A stretch of DNA of 11,086 nucleotides. It comes from Baffinella frigidus. Lineage: Eukaryota > Cryptophyceae > Cryptomonadales > Baffinellaceae. Below the pieces are notes generated by a model that made no database searches, was not told where the DNA came from, and saw nothing but the letters and a program-made list of their open reading frames with translations. Each line of letters begins with the position of its first letter. The stretch's first letter is position 1. Location: the NCBI GenBank assembly GCA_026770585.1, contig MU647095.1, positions 103,120 to 114,205 on the forward strand, written 5' to 3'. Shown here piece after piece: positions 6,901 to 9,890 of this stretch. Made by a program: the position numbers and the translations under genes.

Positions 6901-8980
6901 ACACCCTAAACCTTCACCCCGAACCCTTAAACTCTAACCCCTAAATCCCAAACCCGACACCCTAAACCCTAAACCCTAAATTCCAAACCAGGGGGAGTTG
7001 CACGAGGCAGAAATCCTCGGCAACGCTTTACATTTACCCCTAACCTATGAACCCTACACCCCAATTTCTAAACCCTAACCCCTAAACCCTAAACTCTACA
7101 CCAGGGGGCGATGCACGAGGCAGCAGAAATCCTGGGGGACTTTTGCTGTCAAACTTTCGAGAAATCCTGAACCCTAAATCCCAAACCTGAAACCCTAAGC
7201 CCTGAACCCCAAACCTCAACCCTGAACTCTAACCCCTGAACCCTAAATCCCAAACCAGGGGGCCTTACACGAGGCAGCAGAGATCCCGGGGAACGCTGTC
7301 AAACTAAAACCCTCAACCCTCAACCCTCAACCCTAAACACTCAACTCTAAACCCTAAACCTTAAGGCTAAACCCACGAAACCCTCATCCAGGGGGCGATG
7401 CACGAGACAGCAGAGATTCTGGGGAACGTTGTCAAACTTTCGAGAAATCCCAAACTCTAAATCCCAAACTTTGAACTCTAAACTCTATACCCTGCACCCT
7501 AAACCCTTAACCCCACACCCTACCCAGGGGGGCTTACACGAGGCAGCAGAGATCCTGGGCAACGCTGTCCGACTCTTTCAGCAACACGCCAGACGCGGGT
7601 ATGAGCCCTAAACCCCAACCCACACCACTAATCCTAAATCCTACACTGAGCCCAGACCCGGGTATGAGCCCCATAACCTGCCCTCCTCGACTCTGAATCC
7701 TGAACCCTGAACCCTAAACACTAAACAAAAAATACAAAACCCTCTTTCGTTTGGAGCAGGTGGAATTATGCGCGCAACGTCGCGAAAGTGTTCTCCCTCT
7801 CCAAAAAGTTCCTCTTGCCTTCCCATCGTGGGGATATCACAACGCAATGATACAATAATTCAACGCAAATATGCCATAATTCAACGCAAATATATCATAA
7901 TTTCACGTAAATGTACCATAATTTAACGCAATCACATTATGATTTAACGAAAATGTATCATAACTAAAATCAAATACACAACAATTTCTTCTCCTCAGGT
8001 GGAACTATGCGCGCAACAAAGTAAAAAAGTAATTTTACACAAATATACCATCATTCAACTCAAATATACCATAATTTCACGTAAATATGCCATGATTTAA
8101 CGCAATTATATCATGATTTAACGCAAATGTATCACAATTAAAAAAAAAAAACATAATTTCCTGTCGTCAGGTGGAACTATGCGCGCAACGTCGCGAAAGT
8201 TGTCTCCCTCTCCCAACGGTTCGCCGCGCCCTCCAACCGCGCCCAGGTTGCAACCCCCCCCCCCCGACGATTCACCCTCAACCCTCAACCCTGTACCCTC
8301 CACCCTCAACCCTGTACCCTCCACCCTCAACCCTCAACCCTGTACCCTGTACCCTCCACCCTCAACCCTCCACCCTGTACCCTGTACCTTCAATCCTCAA
8401 AGTCGTGTCCCTCTCCCAACGGTTCGCCGCGCCCTCCACGACGGGCCCCGCCGGCAGGCTGGGGGAGGGGGGTGGGTGGGGGGGTGAGGGGAGAGAGAGG
8501 GGGGAGAGGGGGCAACCACGCCCCCCACCCAGGCAACCACGCCCCCCCCCTTGAACCCTGAACCCTGAACCCGCAAGGAACTGAGAACGTCATCTTGAGA
8601 ATATTCCGTCAACTCGACTGAGGACGAGGTAGGGGTTGGACGTTACGCTTTGAATCCCATAAACCCTGATACCTCAACCCTGAACCCTGAACCCTAAACC
8701 CTAAACCAACCCCAAACCCCAAACCCCAAACCCCAAAACCCAAAACCCAAAACCCAAACCCAAAACCCAAAACTCAAAAACCAAACCCCAAAACCCAAAA
8801 CCCAAAACCCTCAACAGCGCGAAACGGAGTTCCCCGCAGTGAAAGGTTACTAGCCTTCGGCGGCCCTGAATCCCTAAACCCTCAACTCTCAACCCGAAAC
8901 CCCAACAGAAGGAAATGGAGTACCCGGTGGGGAAAGGTTACGAGCCTTCTGCCGCGTGGGTCAACCTCGGGCTGGTCCAG
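859..8980 (+). CDS. TPR-like repeat protein gene, eleven internal exons, partial at both ends
   Basis: Seen: eleven blocks bounded by AG and GT (859-921, 1733-1822, 2912-2996, 3776-3868, 5420-5490, 5954-6030, 6761-6812, 7528-7598, 8171-8246, 8578-8628, 8909-8980) join to 801 nt, 267 codons. Phases agree at every junction (0/0, 0/0, 0/1, 1/1, 1/0, 0/2, 2/0, 0/2, 2/0, 0/0, 0/0). The only stop is a TGA in the tenth block. The joined protein carries TPR-type helix signatures: FIEAIEADPSHA followed by NLAWLYHLRLEG; HYREALELSERP; TREALALDA followed by SNLDAARAAATLLW; GGLHEAAEILGNAV; and GYEPSAAWVNLGL. TPR proteins are helical protein-binding scaffolds; no catalytic domain is visible, and I do not recognise the family. 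Start and stop codons are not identified, so flanking exons probably exist. Introns of about 280-1550 nt consist of telomere-like heptamers and partial exon copies. Alternatives are a decayed copy, or alternative use of duplicated exons. Confidence 0.62.
998..1150. mobile_element. MITE-like element with ~33-bp terminal inverted repeats
   Basis: The left arm (998-1031, CATCCGGGGAACATG then TTTAATTTAAACGAAAATG) is the reverse complement of the right arm (1118-1150) except for one substitution and one single-base gap. The interior has two GGCCCTAATTAA motifs (1051 and 1073). There is no ORF, so it would be non-autonomous. A target-site duplication is not clear. Relatives lie at about 3690-3770 and 5646-5815. 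It lies in the intron after exon A. Confidence 0.85.
1163..1191 (+). pseudogene. Exon A fragment, 3' part with a 10-base deletion and donor
   Basis: GCGACATCGC joins directly to ACCCTCTTCATCGAAGCT, lacking GCTCGCCGAA found in the full exon, and is followed by GTACGATGC. It is a downstream copy that keeps the 3' end and donor. It starts within a dozen bases of the end of the MITE-like element. Confidence 0.65.
1195..1370. repeat. Telomere-like heptamer array, CCCTAAA and CCCGAAA mixed
   Basis: This is an almost uninterrupted heptamer array in which CCCGAAA alternates with CCCTAAA in the first half and CCCTAAA/CCCTGAA dominate the second half. It contains almost no AG or GT dinucleotides on the + strand. 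Confidence 0.95.
1425..1507 (+). pseudogene. Exon B copy, near full length
   Basis: After CTGCAG it reads MEADASHALLRRNLACLYHL and continues with RLEG in the exon B frame. It then diverges (LSAP) into a TATC microsatellite. It has an acceptor; the possible donor GTATCT would leave phase 2, which does not match exon C. I regard it as an upstream duplicate with a changed 3' end, though an alternative exon is possible. Confidence 0.6.
1508..1598 (+). pseudogene. TATC/TA microsatellite followed by an exon B middle fragment
   Basis: Bases 1508-1550 are TATC, TATATC and TA repeats. Bases 1553-1598 resemble the middle of exon B (GTGGCTCTACTACCTCCGCCTC, reading VWLYYLRL) but lack the GAAGGC codons. 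There is no acceptor. Confidence 0.55.
1733..1822 (+). CDS. Exon B of the TPR-like gene (phase 0/0, 90 nt)
   Basis: It begins after CCGCAG with ATCGAGGCCGAC and reads IEADPSHALLRRNLAWLYHL then RLEGLWTSDP. NLAWLYHLRLEG has the spacing of TPR helix A. The 5' boundary is well supported by two earlier copies with the same junction. The 3' boundary is weaker: GATCCT|GTCCAC is chosen because it gives phase 0, which exon C needs; TGGAC|GTCAGA would give phase 2 and run exon C into a stop. An unseen exon between B and C is possible. Confidence 0.6.
1823..2267. other. Intron sequence with poly-G, direct and inverted repeats
   Basis: There is no exon here. Poly-G lies at about 1843-1870. TTGACG (1890-1895) with CGTCAA (1911-1916) forms a hairpin related to those after exon C copies. 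A perfect 26-bp direct repeat (CCCTGAAGATGCTGAACCCT...) lies at 1934-1959 and 2106-2131. GCTTCAGGGTTCAGCAT at 2176-2192 is the exact reverse complement of 2114-2130, so 2114-2192 can fold with a 17-bp stem around T-rich sequence. Confidence 0.75.
2268..2284 (+). pseudogene. Exon C fragment, 5' part with acceptor (first copy)
   Basis: GTGGGGGGCGTGGATCT follows GTGCAG and matches exon C exactly for 17 bases. It then breaks off into AT-rich sequence and a CCCTAAA array. The upstream bases (GCGGGCAACGTGTGCAG) resemble those before exon C proper (GCGGGCAATGTCTGCAG). Confidence 0.75.
2310..2540. repeat. Telomere-like heptamer array with eleven perfect CCCTAAA units
   Basis: Bases 2371-2447 are eleven consecutive identical CCCTAAA units, the longest perfect run in the window. 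They are flanked by CCCCAAA-rich variant units, and the array ends directly at the acceptor of an exon C copy. Confidence 0.97.
2543..2598 (+). pseudogene. Exon C copy, 5' two-thirds with acceptor (second copy)
   Basis: It follows AACCAG and reads the exon C frame through GNASVGMMA. At ATGATGGC it leaves the exon and enters a hairpin-containing sequence (GTTGACG 2603-2609, CGTCAAC 2626-2632). No donor remains. Confidence 0.75.
2725..2780 (+). pseudogene. Exon C copy, 5' two-thirds with acceptor (third copy)
   Basis: It has the same truncation point as the copy at 2543 and shares the sequence beyond it (TTGACG...CGTCAA, then TATACCC). The two were therefore produced by tandem duplication of a unit of about 182 bp. 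The next unit, 187 bp on, carries the complete exon. The intervening sequence is a loose TATACCC-ATTTTA repeat. Confidence 0.75.
2912..2996 (+). CDS. Exon C of the TPR-like gene (phase 0/1, 85 nt)
   Basis: It begins after GTCTGCAG and ends CAACCG before GTGCCA. It reads VGGVDLDSFSGNASVGMM then AGERRRHDAT plus one base. The final G joins GA of exon D to make Gly. The segment is less clearly TPR-like and may be an inter-repeat loop. Six copies or part-copies share its two boundaries, which is strong support for both splice sites. Confidence 0.65.
3095..3146 (+). pseudogene. Exon C fragment, 3' part with donor (fifth copy)
   Basis: GGGAATGATGGC...GCGAGCGGCGCCGCCATGATGCTACCG is followed by GTGCCCCC and a CTCCTC polypyrimidine tract. 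It keeps the 3' half and donor of exon C, downstream of the full exon. A CATTTCAT insertion disrupts the middle. Confidence 0.7.
3147..3267. other. Pyrimidine tract and AT-rich spacer
   Basis: CTCCTC repeats grade into T-rich sequence and then about 60 bases of unremarkable AT-rich DNA. No coding or repeat signature beyond the pyrimidine tract is seen. Confidence 0.6.
3268..3390. repeat. Inverted heptamer array (GGGTGTA), about 17 units
   Basis: This is the only long array with the G-rich strand on +: about 17 near-perfect GGGTGTA units, equivalent to TACACCC on the other strand. It lies between two 3' copies of exon C. Unlike the C-rich arrays it contains many AG and GT dinucleotides in the sense direction. 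Confidence 0.95.
3391..3436 (+). pseudogene. Exon C fragment, 3' part with donor (sixth copy)
   Basis: TCTGTGGGGATGATGGCGGG through GCTACCG is followed by GTGCCCCCCTCCTCC. It preserves the exon C reading frame through its 3' end and the same donor and pyrimidine tract as the copy at 3095. Confidence 0.75.
3521..3549 (+). pseudogene. Exon D fragment, 5' part with acceptor (first copy)
   Basis: After GAAACAG it reads VMVLSLEEC in the exon D frame. It then diverges (ETVSERGEKAIQ) and meets a TGA at 3588-3590. The acceptor is intact and the 3' half and donor are missing. Confidence 0.7.
3613..3641 (+). pseudogene. Exon D fragment, 5' part with acceptor (second copy)
   Basis: After AACCAG it reads VMALSLEEC. 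The match ends at the same GAGTGC as in the copy at 3521. Both copies share a preceding short AAAC/CAG context. Confidence 0.7.
3690..3770. mobile_element. AT-rich element related to the MITE at 998, abutting the exon D acceptor
   Basis: GGCCCTAATTAAATTTA matches the MITE interior at 1051. GAATCCGGTT is the inverse of AACCGGATTC at 1039-1048. CTTTCTTTTAAATT...CTCCCGGAT resembles the MITE right arm (TTTTCTTTTAAATTAAACATGTCCCCGGAT). The left arm is degraded. The right end is five bases or so from the AACAG acceptor of exon D. Confidence 0.6.
3776..3868 (+). CDS. Exon D of the TPR-like gene (phase 1/1, 93 nt)
   Basis: It begins after GAACAG and ends TATGGGAG before GTGCTG. It reads VMALSLEECGARAEKHYREA then LELSERPAMG. 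AEKHYREALELSERP is a standard TPR helix B followed by the inter-repeat turn. Two 5' partial copies lie upstream (3521, 3613) and one 3' partial copy downstream (4064), each confirming one boundary. Confidence 0.7.
3959..3997. repeat. Degenerate core of the 99-bp foldback element
   Basis: GGGCCCTAGGGAAGTCCTAC then CGTAGGGTCCTATGG resembles the conserved core of the elements at 131 and 9891 (CCTAGGCAG, CCTACCGTAGGG, CGTATGA), with a deletion between. The outer inverted ends are missing. The assignment is tentative. Confidence 0.4.
4005..4036. repeat. 16-bp tandem duplication
   Basis: GTGCTCTCAGACACGG is followed at once by ATGCTCTCAGACACGG, differing only at the first base. Confidence 0.9.
4064..4116 (+). 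pseudogene. Exon D fragment, 3' part with donor
   Basis: It reads KVYREALELSKCPVMG in the exon D frame and ends TTATGGGAG before GTGCCT, so the 3' half and donor are preserved. It lies downstream of the full exon. Confidence 0.75.
4121..4940. repeat. Long degenerate telomere-like array
   Basis: About 800 bases consist almost wholly of CCCTAAA, CCCCAAA, CCCTGAA, CCCTAGA and CCTTCAC-type heptamers in the C-rich sense. A small inverted patch (TTTATGGT... at 4143-4172) and a unique insert (about 4341-4395, AGGAGGAGGGGAGCGCG...) interrupt it. CCTGAACCCTTCACCCTGAACCCTTCA shows local higher-order 14-bp periodicity near 4555-4600. No exon is seen. Confidence 0.92.
4940..5413 (+). repeat. 237-bp tandem duplication carrying four 5' fragments of exon X
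   Basis: The unit (about 4940-5176, then about 5177-5413) repeats at a constant 237-bp offset: TGTGGTGAGC at 4949 and 5186, the diverged GTCTAGTGAG at 5094 with GTGTGGTGAG at 5331, and GCACCAGGTGAGTTGAGCCT at 5051 and 5288. Each unit holds two truncated exon X copies (4948-4988, 5094-5133, 5185-5225, 5331-5371) reading the GTGAGCGAGGGGGTG part. Each breaks off at GGGGCTAA or GGGGATAA into CCCNAAA heptamers. Confidence 0.85.
5420..5490 (+). CDS. Exon X of the TPR-like gene (phase 1/0, 71 nt)
   Basis: It begins after GACCAG and ends CTTGCCGCG before GTCCCC. With the G from exon D it gives Gly, then VVSEGVMGASVGLRVGIRLH and LAA. It is the fifth and only complete copy in the cluster; the four upstream copies stop at GGGGCT. 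The phase fit on both sides is the main evidence; the TPR character is modest. Confidence 0.6.
5491..5582. repeat. Telomere-like heptamers between exon X and the first exon E copy
   Basis: CCCTAAACCCTAAACCCTGAA and CCCCAGC/CCTCAAA variants run up to the CCCAG acceptor of the exon E copy. Confidence 0.85.
5583..5643 (+). pseudogene. Exon E copy, 5' three-quarters with acceptor (first copy)
   Basis: After CCCAG it reads VISSDAMGLRLSEALA as in exon E. It then has IRGRL where exon E has LTREAL: a small deletion (GCTCACG against ATACG) shifts the frame, and the copy runs into an AT-rich element. No donor remains. Confidence 0.7.
5646..5815. mobile_element. Degenerate AT-rich MITE relative between exon E copies
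   Basis: Repeated AATTAGGCCAGC-type motifs (TTAATTGGGCCAGC, AATTAGGGCC, AATTAGGCCAGC, AATTACGGCCAGAATCC) match the GGCCCTAATTAA and CCAGAATCCGG motifs of the elements at 998 and 3690. The right part (CATTTTCATCAAAATTCAAC...GCGGATG) resembles their right arm. It ends a few bases before the CTCAG acceptor of the next exon E copy. Confidence 0.55.
5823..5864 (+). pseudogene. Exon E fragment, 5' half with acceptor (second copy)
   Basis: After GCTCAG it reads VISSDAMELLLSEA, then breaks off into CCCACACCTCAAACC heptamer-like sequence. No donor remains. Confidence 0.75.
5954..6030 (+). CDS. Exon E of the TPR-like gene (phase 0/2, 77 nt)
   Basis: It begins after TCCCAG and ends CTCGATGC before GTAACC. 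It reads VISSDAMGLRLSEALALTRE then ALALD plus GC. GC joins the first G of exon F to make Ala, giving REALALDASNLDAARAAA, which has TPR helix B, turn and next helix A spacing. Two 5' copies lie upstream and two 3' copies downstream. Confidence 0.7.
6031..6275. repeat. Highly diverged telomere-like heptamers
   Basis: CCCTACGCCCGAATC, CCTAAACGCTACACC and similar units are still mostly in 7-base register but more mutated than elsewhere. No exon is seen. Confidence 0.8.
6276..6330 (+). pseudogene. Exon E fragment, 3' part with donor and internal hairpin (fourth copy)
   Basis: GAAGCGCTCTTGCTGACC then CTGACTGAGGCTCTCGCCCTCGACGC before GTACAC repeats the 3' half of exon E and its donor. The two parts are in different frames. 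AGAAGCGCTC (6276-6285) and GAGCGCTTCT (6297-6306) are perfect reverse complements, suggesting a local fold-back rearrangement. Confidence 0.7.
6331..6580. repeat. Telomere-like heptamers, CCCTGAA and CCCTAGA rich
   Basis: Heptamer sequence with CCCTAAG, CCCTGAA and CTCTAGA variants. No exon is seen. Confidence 0.85.
6581..6624 (+). pseudogene. Exon E fragment, 3' part with donor (fifth copy)
   Basis: GGAAGCCCTGGCGCTGATCA then GGGGGGCGCTCGCCTTCGACGC reads EALALIRGALAFD in the exon E frame and is followed by GTACCC. Only the 3' part and donor remain. Confidence 0.7.
6630..6758. repeat. CCCGAAA-dominated heptamer array
   Basis: Most units here are CCCGAAA, in contrast to the CCCTAAA or CCCCAAA majority in other introns. 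The array ends at the exon F acceptor. Confidence 0.92.
6761..6812 (+). CDS. Exon F of the TPR-like gene (phase 2/0, 52 nt)
   Basis: It begins after AACCAG and ends GAGTGCGAG before GTTAAG. After completing Ala with exon E it reads SNLDAARAAATLLWECE, the first helix of a TPR; exon G supplies the GGLHEAAEILGNAV second helix. This is the only exon, apart from I, for which I find no additional copy. Confidence 0.7.
6813..6990. repeat. Telomere-like heptamers after exon F
   Basis: CCCTAAA, CCTTAAC, CCCCTACA and related heptamers run up to the first exon G copy. No exon is seen. Confidence 0.88.
6992..7450 (+). pseudogene. Four tandem 5' copies of exon G separated by heptamers
   Basis: Copies at 6992-7030, 7105-7166, 7259-7305 and 7392-7450 each follow a CCAG acceptor. 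Each has nine bases before CACGAG, so all enter the exon G frame (GELHEAEILG, GAMHEAAEILG, GALHEAAEIPGN, GAMHETAEILGN). All lose the exon 3' end (LFQQHARRG) and its donor. The second and fourth share GCGATGCACGAG and AAACTTTCGAGAAATCC; the third resembles the full exon (CTTACACGAG). This points to duplication of a two-copy unit of roughly 270-290 bp. Confidence 0.82.
7528..7598 (+). CDS. Exon G of the TPR-like gene (phase 0/2, 71 nt)
   Basis: It begins after ACCCAG and ends CAGACGCGG before GTATGAG. It reads GGLHEAAEILGNAVRLFQQH then ARR plus GG. GGLHEAAEILGNAVRLF is a clear TPR helix B. It is the fifth and only complete copy. A short 3' remnant with the same donor lies at 7652. Confidence 0.72.
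7652..7661 (+). pseudogene. Exon G 3' remnant with donor
   Basis: CCAGACCCGG followed by GTATGAGCCCC repeats the last bases of exon G (CCAGACGCGG|GTATGAGCCC). It is short, but the shared intron sequence supports it. Confidence 0.5.
7760..7832 (+). pseudogene. Exon H copy, nearly complete, diverged 3' end
   Basis: After GAGCAG it reads WNYARNVAKVFSLSKKFLLP then SHRG in the exon H frame, against VVSLSQRFAAPSNRAQ in the full exon. No clear donor follows (GGGGATATCAC). Several replacement differences suggest either relaxed constraint or an alternative exon. Confidence 0.6.
7838..7985. repeat. 21-bp AT-rich tandem repeat, array 1
   Basis: About six to seven units of a 21-base motif like CATAATTTAACGCAAATGTAC precede the truncated exon H copy at 7999. 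Units vary at several positions. Confidence 0.85.
7999..8017 (+). pseudogene. Exon H fragment, 5' end with acceptor
   Basis: After CTCCTCAG, GTGGAACTATGCGCGCAAC matches exon H exactly for 19 bases. It then breaks into AAAGTAAAAAAGT and a second 21-bp repeat array. Confidence 0.8.
8030..8160. repeat. 21-bp AT-rich tandem repeat, array 2
   Basis: This is the same motif as array 1 (CATAATTTCACGTAAATATGC, CATGATTTAACGCAATTATAT). It ends in an A-run and TTTCCTGTCGTCAG, the acceptor of full exon H. Array plus acceptor plus exon start is therefore a duplicated unit. Confidence 0.85.
8171..8246 (+). CDS. Exon H of the TPR-like gene (phase 2/0, 76 nt)
   Basis: It begins after GTCGTCAG and ends CGCGCCCAG before GTTGCA. 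After completing Gly with exon G it reads WNYARNVAKVVSLSQRFAAP then SNRAQ. It is the third of four copies and the only one with both acceptor and a good donor. NYARNVAKVVSLSQRF is helical and could be a degenerate TPR or a capping helix. Confidence 0.65.
8272..8399. repeat. Heptamer array of CCCTCAA, CCCTGTA and CCCTCCA
   Basis: This is a strict 7-base array of about 18 units with a different unit set from the rest of the window and a loose higher-order order (CAA, CAA, GTA, CCA). It separates full exon H from its 3' copy. Confidence 0.95.
8400..8457 (+). pseudogene. Exon H fragment, 3' part
   Basis: AAAGTCGTGTCCCTCTCCCA then ACGGTTCGCCGCGCCCTCC matches the exon H 3' half and frame (VVSLSQRFAAPS). 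It ends differently (TTGPAG) at a possible GC or GT-less boundary CGGCAGGCTGGG. It lies downstream of the full exon, as the pattern predicts. Confidence 0.7.
8459..8550. repeat. G-rich tract with quadruplex potential and a short direct repeat
   Basis: Bases 8459-8512 are dominated by G runs of three to seven (GGGGGAGGGGGGTGGGTGGG and onward). GGCAACCACGCCCCCC then occurs at 8511-8526 and 8533-8548. No coding signal is seen. Confidence 0.85.
8578..8628 (+). CDS. Exon I of the TPR-like gene (phase 0/0, 51 nt) with in-frame TGA
   Basis: It begins after CGCAAG and ends GAGGACGAG before GTAGGG. Seventeen codons read ELRTSS, TGA (8596-8598), EYSVNSTEDE. Length and phase fit exons H and J exactly, and STEDE-KEMEYP reads well across the junction, but the TGA would end the protein. 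It may be a nonsense mutation in a decaying gene, a mis-chosen acceptor, a skipped cassette (51 nt keeps frame), or not an exon. Confidence 0.35.
8650..8815. repeat. Telomere-like array changing from CCCTGAA/CCCTAAA to CCCCAAA and CCCAAAA
   Basis: A 7-base array whose unit shifts along its length to A-rich CCCAAAA units. It ends at a decayed exon J copy. Confidence 0.93.
8818..8866 (+). pseudogene. Exon J copy, 5' part with acceptor and stop codon
   Basis: After CAACAG it reads RETEFPAVKGY, TAG (8851-8853), PSAAL, aligned to KEMEYPVGKGYEPSAAW of exon J. It then breaks off into CCCTGAATCCC. The in-frame stop and many changes mark it as a dead copy. Confidence 0.75.
8909..8980 (+). CDS. Exon J of the TPR-like gene (phase 0/0, 72 nt)
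   Basis: It begins after CCAACAG and ends CTGGTCCAG before GTCATT. It reads KEMEYPVGKGYEPSAAWVNL then GLVQ. GYEPSAAWVNLGLV has TPR helix-A spacing. Its 5' boundary is repeated in the decayed copy at 8818. The 3' boundary with GTCATTATA recurs at 9120-9129, and a third copy at 9309 shares the exon end but differs after GTC. Confidence 0.65.
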
Positions 8981-8984
8981 GTCA

Positions 8985-9303
8985 TTATATATCTATACAC
9001 ATACACATAGAGAGAGTGGGTGAACCTCGGGTATATATATATATGCGTGTGTATATATATATATATATATATTGAGGTTACAAGCGTTCTGCGGCGTGGG
9101 TCAACCTCGGGCTGGTCCAGGTCATTATAGAGAGAGAGAGAGAGAGAGTGGATGAACCTTGGGCATATATATACATATATATGTATATACACACACACAT
9201 TTACATAAATATATATATATATAAATATATAAATATATATATATGTATATTTATATATATATATAAAGAGAGAGAGGGAGGGAGAGAGAGAGAGAGAGAG
9301 AGA
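8985..9303. repeat. TA and GA microsatellites with exon J fragments
   Basis: Long TATATA and GAGAGA runs enclose 3' copies of exon J: a near-complete 3' half at 9077-9120 (after TTGAG, reading GYKRSAAWVNLGLVQ), and two 16-base slivers at 9016-9031 (GTGGGTGAACCTCGGG) and 9148-9163 (GTGGATGAACCTTGGG). The block from GTCATTATA through the sliver to the microsatellite is repeated at about 140-bp spacing (8981, 9121). Confidence 0.8.
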
Positions 9304-9308
9304 TTAAG

Positions 9309-9505
9309 GTTACGAGCCTTCTGCGGCATGGGTCAACCTCGGGCTGGTCCAGGTCCATCAAGTCCCTTGGACTGCGGAGGCAAGGGAGGTAAGACAGCGT
9401 TGCGGACGAGCCAGAATAAAACGCAGCGAGAGCTGGGAATCGGCTGAGACAGAGCTCCAACCCTTGGTGTACCACACGAGGCTATCTATGCGAACAGATT
9501 TCTAA
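9309..9505 (+). CDS. Last exon J copy opening into a 3' ORF ending in TAA; possible terminal exon
   Basis: After GATTAAG the exon J frame (GYEPSAAWVNLGLVQ) continues open through VHQVPWTAEARE and on to TAA at 9503-9505, 65 codons after the GGT at 9308-9310. A donor-like GAG|GTAAGA lies at 9388-9389. An acceptor AG at 9307-9308 is possible, but it would need phase 1, which exon J does not supply. It could be the original 3' end of the gene, now separated by duplicated copies, or an alternative exon. AATAAA occurs at 9415. Confidence 0.35.
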
Positions 9506-9890
9506 GTCAATTATTGGATTATTGCCCAGAAAACTCGCCAAAAGTCAGCAATTAGAGCCATTGCTACACGCGTTCCGTGTAGCTTTCCCCACAAAACCCT
9601 GAAACGTCCTTTTATTATGTTCGCCTGAATAGCCTCGTGTGGTAGTGGGGTATGCTGTCTCATGCAGTGTTTGAAATTCAAATTTTGCAGTACAAATGCT
9701 GTTTAATCATACATACGGTCCATCTAGAAGTTCGCATCTTAAAAGTTCGAAGTTTGATTTGGCCAAGTCCTACCAAATTGGCTCTATGATGTCTCGAGGT
9801 TCATGGTTCAGGGGTTTGGATAGAGTACCGATTTGGCCGCGCTGATGGACACGACGTACGCGAAGTTGGCTTAAGAATCCGTTGACGTAT
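9506..9890. other. Unannotated AT-richer sequence
   Basis: No exon copy, heptamer array or recognised repeat is seen. The base composition is more AT-rich than the gene region. It may be 3' flanking sequence, 3' UTR or further intron. Confidence 0.5.

Noticed and set aside
2543-8457. Assembly artefact as the cause of the exon copies
   Set aside because: Copies differ by scattered substitutions and have different truncation points and flanks, unlike collapsed or duplicated reads; long-read confirmation would still be decisive.
475-8815. CRISPR array
   Set aside because: Repeats are 7-base tandem units without spacers, in a eukaryotic gene context.
8938-9475. ORFs rich in IYIYIY and SLSLSL on both strands
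   Set aside because: They are produced by TA and GA microsatellites.
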